Shown here one piece after another: positions 54,301-63,157 of a stretch of 64,000 nucleotides of DNA. This DNA comes from Kineococcus endophyticus (GTDB lineage: Bacteria; Actinomycetota; Actinomycetes; Actinomycetales; Kineococcaceae): assembly GCF_040796495.1 (NCBI RefSeq), contig NZ_JBFNQN010000002.1, positions 124,001 to 188,000 on the forward strand, written 5' to 3'. A program made the position numbers and the translations under genes. Each line of letters begins with the position of its first letter. The stretch's first letter is position 1. Below the pieces are notes generated by a model. The model did not search any database. It worked only from the letters and a program-made list of their open reading frames with translations, and was not told the DNA's origin.

Positions 54301-55752
54301 CTACAGCCCGTAGCTCTCGAGGAGGCGCAACCAGACCTCGCTGACCGTGGGGTAGGCGGGGACGGCGTGCCACAGGCGCTCCAGCGGCACCTCGCCGACG
54401 ATCGCGACCGTCGCGGCGTGCAGCAGCTCGGCGACGTCCTGGCCGACGAAGGTCACGCCGACGACGACGCGCCGCTGCTCGTCGACGACCATCCGGGCCT
54501 TGCCCGTGTACCCGTCGGCGACGAGGGAGGCGCCGGCGACGTTGCCCATGTCGTAGTCGACGACCTTCACGTCCATCCCGGCCTCGCGGGCCTGCGCGGC
54601 GGTCAGCCCGACCTGCGCGACCTCGGGGTCGGTGAAGACGACCTGCGGGACGGCGTGGTGGTCGGCCGTGGCGGTGTACTTCGACCACGCCGGGGTCTCG
54701 ACGGGGCCGGCGGCGCGGGCGGCGATGACGTCGCCGGTGGCGCGGGCGTCGTACTTGCCCTGGTGCGTGAGCTTCACGCGTCCGGAGACGTCGCCCGTGG
54801 CGTACAGCCAGGAGCCGTCGACGCCCGCGACGAGGCCGGTGTCGTCGACCTCCAGGGACCCACCGTCCTCGAGACCGACGGTCTCCAGACCGACCCCGGA
54901 GGTCGCGGGGCGACGGCCGGTCGCGACGAGGAACTCGTCCGCCTCGACGACGGAGGAGTCGGACAGCTCGACGCGCACCGCACCGTCCCGGACCACGCGC
55001 GTCGGGGAGACGCCCAGCCGGACGTCGACGCCGTCGGCGCGCAGGGCCTCCGCGACGAGCTCGCCCGCGAAGTCCTCCTGGCCGCCCAGCAGCCCGCTGC
55101 GCGCGAGCAGCGTCACGGTCGAGCCGAGCCGGGCCCACGCCTGGGCGAGCTCCACGCCGACGACGCCCCCGCCGAGGACGACGAGCCGGCCGGGGACCTC
55201 CCGCGCGCTCGTCGCCTCGCGCGAGGTCCACGGCGAGGCGTCGGCCAGCCCGGGGACGTCGGGCAGGACGGGCACCGACCCCGTCGCCAGGACGACGGCC
55301 TGCCGCACGGTGAGCGACGTCGTCGTGCCGTCGGTGCCGGTCACCTCCAGACGACGCGGGCCCGTCAGCCGGGCGGTCCCCCGCAGCAGCGTCAGCCCCG
55401 CCGAGTCCAGCCACTGCGCCTGCGAGGAGTCGTCCCAGCCGCTCGTGAACGAGGTGCGCCGCGCCAGCACCCTCGCCGCGTCGAGCCCGCCGGTGACGGC
55501 CTCGGCCGCACCGGGCAGCCGCTGCGCCGCAGCCAGCGCGTGCCCGGACCGCAGCAGCGCCTTGCTGGGCATGCACGCCCAGTACGAGCACTCCCCGCCG
55601 ACCAGCTCCTTCTCGACCACGACGACGTCGAGTCCGGTGCGGGCCGCGCGGTCGGCGACGTTCTCGCCCACCGCCCCCGCGCCGATCACGACGACGTCGA
55701 CGGTCCGGTCCACCTCGCGCGCGGCCTCCGCCGCCCCCTGTCCTGTGCTCAC
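54301..55752 (-). CDS. FAD-dependent pyridine nucleotide-disulfide oxidoreductase
   Basis: A 483-residue enzyme of the lipoamide dehydrogenase/mercuric reductase fold. FAD motif VVVIGAGAVGENVA near residues 20-33, redox cysteines in GGECSYWACMPSK (CxxxxC, near 53-65), NAD motif VVLGGGVVGVELA near 190, and second FAD motif YATGDVSG near 315. At the C-terminal dimer site the usual HxHPTxSE reads AYPTVSE, with Tyr for the catalytic His, as in mercuric reductases. No lipoyl or metal-binding domain is present, so the physiological disulfide or quinone substrate is open. Confidence 0.85.
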   Translation of the reverse strand: MSTGQGAAEAAREVDRTVDVVVIGAGAVGENVADRAARTGLDVVVVEKELVGGECSYWACMPSKALLRSGHALAAAQRLPGAAEAVTGGLDAARVLARRTSFTSGWDDSSQAQWLDSAGLTLLRGTARLTGPRRLEVTGTDGTTTSLTVRQAVVLATGSVPVLPDVPGLADASPWTSREATSAREVPGRLVVLGGGVVGVELAQAWARLGSTVTLLARSGLLGGQEDFAGELVAEALRADGVDVRLGVSPTRVVRDGAVRVELSDSSVVEADEFLVATGRRPATSGVGLETVGLEDGGSLEVDDTGLVAGVDGSWLYATGDVSGRVKLTHQGKYDARATGDVIAARAAGPVETPAWSKYTATADHHAVPQVVFTDPEVAQVGLTAAQAREAGMDVKVVDYDMGNVAGASLVADGYTGKARMVVDEQRRVVVGVTFVGQDVAELLHAATVAIVGEVPLERLWHAVPAYPTVSEVWLRLLESYGL

Positions 55753-55817
55753 GCCCGCGACGCTACGGCCCGCGCGATGGTGCGGCGAGGGGGGCTGCGG
55801 TGTGGTGTGATCGTCGC

Positions 55818-56969
55818 GTGGGTCGACGCACGGTGGAGTTCAACGCCTCCCCCCGCCCGACGCTGGGCGTGGAGTGGGAGATGGTCCTGGTGGACCGCCG
55901 CACGCGAGACCTCGCGTCGAGGGCCTCGGAGGTGCTCGAGGCGGTGGACCGGGAGGCCTCGCCCACAGGTCCTCGGGTCACCAAGGAACTGCTCCGGAAC
56001 ACCCTGGAGGCCGTCACCGGCGTCTGCGACACCGTCGCGGAGGTCACCGCGGACCTGACGACGACGATCGACGCCGTCCGCCGCGTCACCGACCCGCTCG
56101 GCCTGGACCTCATGTGCGCGGGGACCCACCCCTTCGCCCGCTGGGACGAGCAGCTCGTCACGGCCGACGACCGGTACGCCGAACTGCTGGAGCGCACGCA
56201 GTGGTGGGGCCGGCAGATGCTCATCTGGGGCGTGCACGTCCACGTCGGCGTGAACTCCGTCCACAAGGTGCTGCCGATCCTCAACACCCTGCTGAACCAC
56301 TACCCGCACCTGCAGGCGCTGTCGGCGAGCTCGCCCTACTGGACGGGGTTCGACACCGGCTACGCCAGCAACCGCGCCCAGATGTTCCAGCAGCTGCCGA
56401 CGGCGGGACTGCCGTTCCAGTTCGCGGCCTGGGGGGAGTTCGAGGAGTACGTCGACGACATGTTCGTCACGGGCGTCATCGACGGACTGTCCGACGTGCG
56501 CTGGGACATCCGCCCCTCCCCCCGGTTCGGCACCATCGAGGTCCGGGTGTGCGACGGGACCCCGACGCTGCGGGAACTGCGCGGTCTGGTCGCGTTCATC
56601 CACGCCCTCGTGGTGCACCTCGACGAGCGGCTGGAGAACGGTGAACAACTCCCGACGATGCCGCCGTGGCACGTGCAGGAGAACAAGTGGCGCGCCGCGC
56701 GCTACGGCCTCGACGCCGAGGTCATCGTCGACGCCGCCGGCCGCGAACGCCTCGTCACCGACGACCTGGACGAGTGGCTGAACCGCCTCGAACCCGTCGC
56801 CCGGCGGCTGGAGTGCGCGGACGAACTCGCCCTCGTCGCGGACATCCCGCGACGGGGAGCGAGCTACCAGCGGCAGCGGTCGACGTACGAGGCCGCGTGC
56901 GCGCGGGGGGACGCCAACCCCCTGCACGCCGTCGTCGACTCCCTCGTCGCCGAACTGCGCGAGGGCTGA
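55818..56969 (+). CDS. Carboxylate-amine ligase, glutamate-cysteine ligase family 2 (YbdK-like)
   Basis: A 383-residue member of the GCS2 family. Signatures are LGVEWEMVLVD near residues 16-26, GTHPFARW near 102-109, GVHVHVGV near 137-144 and a C-terminal RRLECADEL. The family includes weak glutamate-cysteine ligases such as E. coli YbdK and the actinobacterial EgtA used for ergothioneine; none of the other ergothioneine genes is here. GTG at 55818 was chosen as the last start before homology; no clear ribosome site. Convergent with ald. Confidence 0.85.
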   Translation: MGRRTVEFNASPRPTLGVEWEMVLVDRRTRDLASRASEVLEAVDREASPTGPRVTKELLRNTLEAVTGVCDTVAEVTADLTTTIDAVRRVTDPLGLDLMCAGTHPFARWDEQLVTADDRYAELLERTQWWGRQMLIWGVHVHVGVNSVHKVLPILNTLLNHYPHLQALSASSPYWTGFDTGYASNRAQMFQQLPTAGLPFQFAAWGEFEEYVDDMFVTGVIDGLSDVRWDIRPSPRFGTIEVRVCDGTPTLRELRGLVAFIHALVVHLDERLENGEQLPTMPPWHVQENKWRAARYGLDAEVIVDAAGRERLVTDDLDEWLNRLEPVARRLECADELALVADIPRRGASYQRQRSTYEAACARGDANPLHAVVDSLVAELREG

Positions 56970-56985
56970 ACCAGAGCCGGTTCAG
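56966..56985. terminator. Small hairpin at the convergent GCS2/ald ends
   Basis: CTGAACC (56966-56972) pairs with GGTTCAG (56979-56985) around a 6-nt loop and includes the stop codons of both convergent genes. Short, so only a possible bidirectional terminator. Confidence 0.45.
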
Positions 56986-58097
56986 GCCAGTGCGGCCGCC
57001 AGCGTCGTGCTCGGCAGGCCGTGCGCCGCAGCGACTTCGGGGCTGACGAGTTCGCCGGCGTGGGTCGAGAGCCCGTGCGCGAGCGCGGCGTCGGAGGCGA
57101 GCGCGGCCTTCCAGCCGGAGTTCGCGAGCTTGGCGACGTAGGGCAGCGTCGCGTTCGTCAGCGCGTACGTCGAGGTGTGCGGCACGGCGCCCGGCATGTT
57201 CGCGACGCAGTAGAACACCGACCCGTGGACGGTGAACGTCGGGTCGTCGTGCGTGGTGGGCCGGGAGTCCTCGAAGCAGCCGCCCTGGTCGATCGCGATG
57301 TCGACGAGGACCGATCCCGGGCGCATCTGCGCGACGAGGTCGTTGCTCACGAGCTTGGGGGCGCGGGCCCCCGGGACGAGGACGGCGCCGATGACGAGGT
57401 CGGCGCTGCGGACGGCGCGCTGCAGCTCGTAGGAGTTCGAGACGATCGTGCGCACCGCGCCGCCGAACCGGGCGTCCACCTCGCGCAGCTTCGGGATCGA
57501 GAGGTCGAGGACGGTCACCTCGGCACCCATGCCCAGCGCGATCTGGGCGGCGTTCTGACCGGACACGCCGGCCCCGACGACGACGACGTCGGCGCCGCGG
57601 ACGCCGGGAACCCCGCCCATGAGGACACCGCGTCCGCCGGCCGCGCGCATGAGGGAGTAGGCGCCGACCTGGGGTGCCAGGCGCCCGGCGACCTCGCTCA
57701 TCGGAGCCAGCAGCGGCAGGGAGCGGTCGGGCAGCTGCACGGTCTCGTACGCGACGGCCGTCGTGCCGGCCGCGAGGAGGGCGTCGGTGCACTCACGGGA
57801 CGCGGCGAGGTGCAGGTACGTGAAGAGGACCTGGTCCCGGCGGAGGCGGTGGTACTCCGAGGAGATCGGCTCCTTGACCTTCAGCAGCAGGTCGGCGGCG
57901 CCCCACACCTCGTCGACGTCGGCGAGGACCTTCGCACCGGCCGCCTCGTACTCGGCGTCGGGCAGGGAACTGCCGGCACCGGCCCCGGCCTGGACGAGCA
58001 CCTCGTGCCCGTGACCGACGAGTTCGTGGACGCCGGCCGGGGTCAGGGCGACGCGGTACTCGCGGTTCTTCACCTCGGTGGGGACGCCGATGCGCAT
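56982..58097 (-). CDS. ald: Alanine dehydrogenase
   Basis: A 371-residue NAD-dependent L-alanine dehydrogenase (alanine to pyruvate and ammonia, reversible). Signatures are MRIGVPTEVKNREYRVALTP at the start, the substrate Lys in LLKVKEP near residue 73, the catalytic His in YLHLAA near 95, NAD motif VVVVGAGVSGQNAA near 168-181, and DIAIDQGGCFEDSRPT near 269. ATG at 58097 follows GAGGAG. Divergent from an Lrp regulator, a pairing known from mycobacteria (AldR-ald). Confidence 0.95.
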   Translation of the reverse strand: MRIGVPTEVKNREYRVALTPAGVHELVGHGHEVLVQAGAGAGSSLPDAEYEAAGAKVLADVDEVWGAADLLLKVKEPISSEYHRLRRDQVLFTYLHLAASRECTDALLAAGTTAVAYETVQLPDRSLPLLAPMSEVAGRLAPQVGAYSLMRAAGGRGVLMGGVPGVRGADVVVVGAGVSGQNAAQIALGMGAEVTVLDLSIPKLREVDARFGGAVRTIVSNSYELQRAVRSADLVIGAVLVPGARAPKLVSNDLVAQMRPGSVLVDIAIDQGGCFEDSRPTTHDDPTFTVHGSVFYCVANMPGAVPHTSTYALTNATLPYVAKLANSGWKAALASDAALAHGLSTHAGELVSPEVAAAHGLPSTTLAAALA

Positions 58098-58199
58098 GGT
58101 GCTCACTCCTCGTCGATGCGTGGCCTTCTGGGGTCCAGCGTGAACACGGTTCGACGGGAGGACAAGCAAGCTGCAGGAGATTCGTGCAAGGCTGTCCTG

Positions 58200-58709
58200 G
58201 TGGAAGATACTTCGGACATCACGTCGGGTGGCCCGGTCCAGCCGAAGAAGCTGCAGAAGGTCGTCGACCCCGTCGACCGGGCGATCCTGCACGTCCTGGC
58301 CGAGGACGCGCGGATCACCAACGCCGCTCTGGCACAGCGCGTCGGCATCGCGGCGTCGACGTGCCTGCTGCGCGTGCGCGCCCTGCGCGAGTCGGGCGTC
58401 ATCCGCGGCTTCCACGCCGACGTCGACCCCGCAGCCCTCGGCCTGGACCTGCAGGCGATGATCGCCGTCAAGCTCGCCGCGCACGCCCGCGGGAGCATGG
58501 GCCCCTTCGTCGCGCGGATGCGCCGGCAGCCGGAGGTCCTCGACGTCTACTTCGTGGCCGGGGCCGACGACTACCTGCTGCACGTCGCCGTCGAGAGCAC
58601 CGCGGCCCTGCGCGACTTCGTCGCCGAGCACCTCTCCCGCGACCCCGACGTGGGCCTCACCGAGACGAGCCTGATCTTCGAGCACACTCGCGCCGCCGGC
58701 CGGTCCTGA
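58200..58709 (+). CDS. Lrp/AsnC-family regulator (AldR-like)
   Basis: A 169-residue Lrp-type regulator: N-terminal helix-turn-helix (about residues 25-70, DPVDRAILHVLAEDARITN and AQRVGIAASTCLLRVRAL) and a C-terminal RAM ligand domain (about 80-160). Divergent from ald with about 100 bp between; in mycobacteria the equivalent AldR activates or represses ald in response to alanine. The gap holds GCAAG-type half-sites (about 58165 and 58186). The GTG at 58200 gives the usual extended N-terminus. Confidence 0.9.
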   Translation: MEDTSDITSGGPVQPKKLQKVVDPVDRAILHVLAEDARITNAALAQRVGIAASTCLLRVRALRESGVIRGFHADVDPAALGLDLQAMIAVKLAAHARGSMGPFVARMRRQPEVLDVYFVAGADDYLLHVAVESTAALRDFVAEHLSRDPDVGLTETSLIFEHTRAAGRS

Positions 58710-58732
58710 CCCGCGCCGGCGCGGGAGGTCAG
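58706..58732. terminator. Hairpin between lrp-like and tetR genes
   Basis: CCCGCGCC (58710-58717) pairs with GGCGCGGG (58718-58725); outer CTGA/TCAG arms extend it across a small bulge. It overlaps the 3' ends of two convergent genes and probably ends both transcripts. Confidence 0.5.
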
Positions 58733-59376
58733 CTGGGGCTGACGACGCAGGAGGTGGCGGTCGGAGCCGGCAGCGGACTGCCGGCGAGGGGTTCGAGGGG
58801 GCCGTCCGGGGGGCAGACGGCGTCCACCACGAGCAGCCCGTACCGCCGCCAGGCCCCCGGCAGCTCGTCGCGGGAGCGGTCGGCGATGGAGCCGATCATG
58901 GACGTGACGGCCGGGACGTCCTCCCCCGTGAAACCTCGCCGCACAGCACCTTCGGCCCGGGCGCGGTCGACGACCTCCTCGACGACGCGGTGCAGGCGCT
59001 CGCGCAGTTCCGCCGCCTCCTGCGTCTGGGGGGCGGCCCGCAGCACGGCGGTGGACAGGGCGCGGTCGCTGGCCCGCAGTTCCATGGCCCCCAGGAGGTA
59101 GGAGCGCAGCGCCTGCCGGCCCGTGGGCTCGGCGAGCGCCTGCTCGGCCAGGTCGACGAGCGTCTCGTACTTCGCGGCGAGCAGGCCGCCCAGCAGGGCG
59201 TCCTTGTCCGGGAAGCGCCGGTAGACGGTCCCCACCCCGACGCCCGCGGCCTCGGCGACGTCGTGCAGCGTGACGTCGAGCCCGCGCTCGGCGAAGAGGC
59301 GGCGCGCCGCGTCCACGATGAGGGCGCGGTTGCGGACGGCGTCGGCGCGCAACGGGCGGGCGGTGGTCGTGCTCAC
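58729..59376 (-). CDS. TetR-family repressor of the adjacent efflux pump
   Basis: A 215-residue TetR regulator with N-terminal helix-turn-helix (about residues 15-60, HDVAEAAGVGVGTVYRRFPDK) and a C-terminal domain of the SbtR-like type. It is divergent from an MFS pump gene, the classic layout for drug-responsive repression. The frame extends upstream, but GTG at 59376 lies 7 nt after the minus-strand -10 TATCCT (59389-59384), fitting a leaderless message. Confidence 0.9.
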   Translation of the reverse strand: MSTTTARPLRADAVRNRALIVDAARRLFAERGLDVTLHDVAEAAGVGVGTVYRRFPDKDALLGGLLAAKYETLVDLAEQALAEPTGRQALRSYLLGAMELRASDRALSTAVLRAAPQTQEAAELRERLHRVVEEVVDRARAEGAVRRGFTGEDVPAVTSMIGSIADRSRDELPGAWRRYGLLVVDAVCPPDGPLEPLAGSPLPAPTATSCVVSPS

Positions 59377-59383
59377 GCCGTCG

Positions 59384-59462
59384 AGGATACGCCGGACCGG
59401 GAACAAGTGGACAGGGTCCGTCCGTTTGCGTGTAGGCTGCTGGAAGTGGACGCGAGACGTCC
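59384..59462. promoter_or_regulatory. Divergent tetR/MFS promoters with inverted repeats
   Basis: Minus-strand TATCCT (59389-59384) serves tetR; plus-strand TAGGCT (59433-59438) serves the pump gene. Two inverted repeats made of the same arms, GGAC, AGG, GTCC (59409-59419) and GGACG, five bases, CGTCC (59448-59462), flank the pump -10 and are candidate TetR operators. Confidence 0.55.
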
Positions 59463-59514
59463 GCTTCAGCCGGCTCGAACCACCCGCCGGCACCTCGACC
59501 ACCTGGAGAACTCC

Positions 59515-61032
59515 ATGAGCTCCACCCCCTCCGCACGCACCGGCCCGGCCCCCGACGTGACTGCCCCCGCGCCCGCGGCCCCGCAGCACCGGGCCGCCCG
59601 GGACCACCGCTGGATCGTCCTGGCGGTCATCGGCATCGCCCAGCTCGCCGTCGTCCTCGACGCGACCATCGTCAACATCGCCCTGCCCTCGGCCCAGCAG
59701 CAGCTGGGGTTCGCCGACGACCAGCGGCAGTGGATCGTCACGGCCTACTCGCTCGCGTTCGGTTCGCTGCTCCTGCTCGGCGGCCGGCTCGGGGACCTGT
59801 TCGGGCGCAAGAACCTGTTCGTCCTCGGCCTGGCGGGTTTCGCGGCGGCCTCCGTCGTCGGCGGGCTGGCGCAGGACTTCTCCCAGCTCGTGGCGGCCCG
59901 TGCGCTGCAGGGCGTGTTCGGCGCACTCCTCGCCCCCTCCGCGCTCGCGCTGCTCACGACCACCTTCACCGACCCGGCCGAACGTGCCCGCGCGTTCGGC
60001 GTGTTCGGCGCCATCGCCGGTTCCGGCGCGGCGACGGGCGTCCTGCTCGGTGGTGTGCTCACCGAGTACACCTCGTGGCGCTGGTGCCTGTACGTCAACG
60101 TCGTCTTCGCCGTCGTGGGCGTCCTCGGGGCGCTGCTGTTCATGCCGAAGCAGGCACGCGGTCCGCGGCCGCGGCTCGACCTCGTCGGCACGGTCACCAT
60201 CACGCTCGGCCTCGTCGGCATCGTCTACGGGTTCTCCTCCGCGGAGACCGACGGGTGGTCGGACCCGGTGACCATCGCCTCGCTCGCGGCCGGTGTCGTG
60301 CTCGTCGCCCTGTTCGTCCTCGTCGAGTCGCGGGTGTCGCACCCGCTGCTGCCGCTGCGGATCGTGCGCGACCGCGACCGCGGTGGCGCGCTCACGGCGA
60401 TCGGCCTCGTCGGTGTCGCGATGTTCGGGATCTTCCTGTTCCTGACCTACTACCTGACGCAGACCCTCGGTTTCTCCTCCCTCGAGACCGGTTTGTCGTT
60501 CCTGCCGATGCCCCTGTCGATCATGACCGCGGCGACGCAGATCACCCCGCGCCTGCTGCCGAGGGTCGGACCGAAGGTGCTGCTGCGCAGCGGAGGTCTC
60601 GTCGCCGCGGCCGGCATCCTGCTGTTCCTGCGCACCGACGTGGACAGCACCTGGGCCGGTACCGTCCTGCCCGCGCTCGTCGTCACCGGCCTGGGGATGG
60701 GGCTGACCATCTCCTCGGCCATGAACACCGCGACCAGCGGGGTGGCGCGCGAGGACGCGGGCGCGGCCAGCGCGAGCGTCAACACGTTCCAGCAGATCGG
60801 CGGGTCGATCGGCACCGCCTTGCTGTCGACGGTGTTCGCCAGTTCCGTGCGCAGCGCCGGGGGAACTCCCGCCGAGGCCGTCCTGCACGGGTACCACGTC
60901 GCGTTCGCCGGTGGTGCGTTCGCGGTGCTGCTCGTCGCGGTCGTCTCCGCGACCCTCGTCAACCGCCACTCGGTGCGGCAGGAACGCCTGGCCGGCCTCG
61001 CCGCGATCCCCGCGCCGAGCACCGCGCACTGA
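59515..61032 (+). CDS. MFS drug efflux transporter (EmrB/QacA, DHA2 family)
   Basis: A 505-residue, 14-helix drug:H+ antiporter. Motifs: LDATIVNIALPSAQQQLG in helix 1 (near residues 48-65), GGRLGDLFGRKNLF in loop 2-3 (near 95-108), and helix 5 SGAATGVLLGGVLTEY. ATG at 59515 follows GGAG; an upstream GTG at 59446 in frame lies 7 nt after the -10 and could give a longer form. Divergent from its TetR repressor and convergent with the siderophore-binding gene. Confidence 0.9.
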   Translation: MSSTPSARTGPAPDVTAPAPAAPQHRAARDHRWIVLAVIGIAQLAVVLDATIVNIALPSAQQQLGFADDQRQWIVTAYSLAFGSLLLLGGRLGDLFGRKNLFVLGLAGFAAASVVGGLAQDFSQLVAARALQGVFGALLAPSALALLTTTFTDPAERARAFGVFGAIAGSGAATGVLLGGVLTEYTSWRWCLYVNVVFAVVGVLGALLFMPKQARGPRPRLDLVGTVTITLGLVGIVYGFSSAETDGWSDPVTIASLAAGVVLVALFVLVESRVSHPLLPLRIVRDRDRGGALTAIGLVGVAMFGIFLFLTYYLTQTLGFSSLETGLSFLPMPLSIMTAATQITPRLLPRVGPKVLLRSGGLVAAAGILLFLRTDVDSTWAGTVLPALVVTGLGMGLTISSAMNTATSGVAREDAGAASASVNTFQQIGGSIGTALLSTVFASSVRSAGGTPAEAVLHGYHVAFAGGAFAVLLVAVVSATLVNRHSVRQERLAGLAAIPAPSTAH

Positions 61033-61047
61033 GGTCCGGAGAACTGC

Positions 61048-61998
61048 TCAGGACGCCGCGGTGAGGATCCGGTCGACGTCGTCGAGGACACGGCGACCGC
61101 CGAGCGGCCCGACACCGGAGATCCAGTACGAGGTGTCGACGACGTGCACCGCTCCGAACGCGCCCGCGTTCCCCGCGACGAGGGCCGGGACCACCGCCGG
61201 GTCGTCGAGGGACCCGGGGTCGGCCGGCACGAACAGGTGGTCGGCCGCGGCCTCCGGAACCCTCTCCGCGGAGAGGTCGACCTGGATGCCGCCACCCCAG
61301 TCGCGGTCCGGGAGGTCCAGGCCGGTGCACTCCAGCGCACTGCCGGCGAAGGACGTCGGCCCGTAGAGGCTGAACGTGCCGCCGTCGCGGGGACGCAGCA
61401 GGTTCGCCGTCACCGGCGCCGTGCCCGTCCCACCGAGGCCGTGCTCCTGCGCCACCTCGGCGCACCGCGCCTCGAACCCGTCGAGGAGCTGCTCGGCGCG
61501 GTCGACCTTGCCGAGGGCCTCCCCCACGAGCCGCACGTTCTCCTGCCAGGGGTCGGACTGCGAGGCCATGAAGACGGTCGGGGCGATGCGGCTCAACGCG
61601 TCGTAGAGCTGCCCGTGGCGGGTCTGCGTGCCGAGCACGAGGTCCGGGCGCAGCGCCGCGATCGCCTCGAGGTCGGGTTCGGGGACGGTGCCGACCGGCT
61701 CCACGGCGTCGCCGACCCCCAGGTAGGCGGGAACCCCCGTCACGTTGCTCGCCACGGCCGCGCCGACGGGCGTCGTCCCGAGCGCGACGGCGGTGTCGAG
61801 CTGGACGGGTTCGAGGACGACCACCCGCTGCGGGGCGGCCGGCACCCGCGTCTGACCCCGAGCGTGCTCAACGACCCGTTCCGGCGCAGCCGGTCCGGCG
61901 GCGGACGCGGAGGAGGGGTCCGGGGTGGAGGTCGACGCCGAGCACCCCGTGAGGAGCAGGCCGGCGGACAGGACGAGGGCGAGACGCGGTCGCAGCAC
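61048..61998 (-). CDS. Iron-siderophore ABC transporter substrate-binding lipoprotein
   Basis: A 316-residue binding lipoprotein of the FecB/FhuD type. The signal peptide ends in the lipobox LLTGC (Cys19). The mature protein has PQRVVVLEPVQLDTAVALG near residues 56-74 and ALRPDLVLG near 113-121, typical of this family. No permease or ATPase follows, so it either works with a distant transporter or lost its partners. GTG at 61998 overlaps the edge of an iron box, so it should be expressed under iron limitation. Confidence 0.87.
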   Translation of the reverse strand: MLRPRLALVLSAGLLLTGCSASTSTPDPSSASAAGPAAPERVVEHARGQTRVPAAPQRVVVLEPVQLDTAVALGTTPVGAAVASNVTGVPAYLGVGDAVEPVGTVPEPDLEAIAALRPDLVLGTQTRHGQLYDALSRIAPTVFMASQSDPWQENVRLVGEALGKVDRAEQLLDGFEARCAEVAQEHGLGGTGTAPVTANLLRPRDGGTFSLYGPTSFAGSALECTGLDLPDRDWGGGIQVDLSAERVPEAAADHLFVPADPGSLDDPAVVPALVAGNAGAFGAVHVVDTSYWISGVGPLGGRRVLDDVDRILTAAS

Positions 61999-62017
61999 GC
62001 AGGTGAGCCTATCCTCA
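61999..62017 (-). promoter_or_regulatory. IdeR/DtxR-type iron box over a leaderless promoter
   Basis: Read on the minus strand, the 19 bases match the actinobacterial iron-box consensus TWAGGTWAGSCTWACCTWA at 14 of 19 positions, with the central AGGCT and ACCT conserved. The -10 element TAGGCT (62011-62006) lies inside it, 7 nt before the GTG start, so bound IdeR/DtxR with iron would block the promoter. Confidence 0.72.
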
Positions 62018-62023
62018 CCATGG

Positions 62024-62719
62024 TCAGGAGAACGCGCGAGCCACCACGGGCAGGACGACGGTCATGGCCAGGGCGTTGAGGACCATCGCGGCGCTGGACC
62101 AGCCGCCCGCCGTGTCCGACTCGGCCAGAGCCCTCGAGGTGCCGATGCCGTGCGACACCATGCCGACCGCGAACCCGCGGGCGCGTGGGTCGACGACCCG
62201 CACCCGGTCGAGGAGCCACGGCCCGACGGTCGCACCCAGGACGCCCGAGACGAGCGTGAGCACGACCGCCAGCGTCGTGCTGGCCCCGATGGTCTGACCG
62301 AGGGTCAGCGCGACGGGCGTGGTGACCGAGCGCGGCAACGTCGTGAGGACGAGCGCGTCGGAGGCCCCCCACAGCTCGAGGGCGGCGACGGTGACGGCGA
62401 CGCTGACGGCGCCGGTGGCCAGGAGCGTGAGGAGGACGGCCCCGCGGTCGGCGAGCAGTGCGCGGCCGGAACGCAGCAACGGGAGGGCGAGGGCGACGGT
62501 GGCGGGTCCGAGCAGGAGGGTGAGCACGGACACCGACGCGAGGTACTCGTCGTAGCCGATGCCGAGGAGCTCCAGGGCGACCGCGACGACGACCATCGCC
62601 ACGAGCACGGGGGCCAGCAGCGCGGGCCTGCCCAACCGACGGTGCAGTTCCCCCGCCCCCAGGTACGCGGCGAGGGTGAGGAACAGCCCGAAACCGGGCG
62701 CGTGCACGAGCGCGCTCAT
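62024..62719 (-). CDS. LrgB-like membrane protein
   Basis: A 231-residue LrgB/CidB-type membrane protein with about seven to eight helices. The conserved TTLPRSVTTPVALTLGQTIG and GMVSHGIGTSRAL segments, near residues 120-140 and 190-202, are diagnostic. With LrgA-like partners these proteins form holin/antiholin-like or metabolite (pyruvate, glycolate) transport systems. ATG at 62719 overlaps the LrgA stop as ATGA. Confidence 0.87.
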   Translation of the reverse strand: MSALVHAPGFGLFLTLAAYLGAGELHRRLGRPALLAPVLVAMVVVAVALELLGIGYDEYLASVSVLTLLLGPATVALALPLLRSGRALLADRGAVLLTLLATGAVSVAVTVAALELWGASDALVLTTLPRSVTTPVALTLGQTIGASTTLAVVLTLVSGVLGATVGPWLLDRVRVVDPRARGFAVGMVSHGIGTSRALAESDTAGGWSSAAMVLNALAMTVVLPVVARAFS

Positions 62720-63126
62720 GCACTGACCCTGCGGCGCAACAGCCTCTGGAGCAGGGTGCCGGCCACGACCAGGCCCGCCGCGAACGATCCCCCGACGGCC
62801 AGGGCGAGTGGGCCGGCGTTCTGCACGAGCGTCGACAGCTGCGTCAGCGCCCCCACACCGGGCGGGACGAAGAGGAGCTGCAGGTGCTTGAGCAGGGGCG
62901 TGCCCGCCGGTTCGGCCCGCGCGACCACGCCCCGCCACCGGGCCCCGAGGGCCAGGAGCGCGGCGAGGCCGACCACGGCGCCGGGAACCGGGATACCGGT
63001 GACCTCCACGAGCGCCGTGCCGGCCAGTTGCAACCCCAGCAGGAGCGCCAACCCGGCGAGGACGGCCGGGACGTGGTGGGCCCACCCGCGAGCGGGCTCG
63101 GGTGGCGGTGGCGGGGTTCCGGGCAC
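62716..63126 (-). CDS. LrgA/CidA-like membrane protein
   Basis: A 136-residue small membrane protein with four helices (about residues 20-40, 46-63, 82-97, 102-125). IPVPGAVVGLAALLAL and LFVPPGVGALTQL are typical of the LrgA/CidA family. It is co-translated with LrgB. GTG at 63126; no clear Shine-Dalgarno site. The regulator LytR usually found with such pairs is not seen here. Confidence 0.83.
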   Translation of the reverse strand: MPGTPPPPPEPARGWAHHVPAVLAGLALLLGLQLAGTALVEVTGIPVPGAVVGLAALLALGARWRGVVARAEPAGTPLLKHLQLLFVPPGVGALTQLSTLVQNAGPLALAVGGSFAAGLVVAGTLLQRLLRRRVSA

Positions 63127-63157
63127 CGCCCCAGGGTGCCAGTCGGTCAGGACGCCG

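Noticed and set aside
59515-61032. Drug-resistance island around the two efflux-type MFS genes
   Set aside because: Both pumps sit among ordinary chromosomal genes with no transposase, integrase or change in base composition that I can see.
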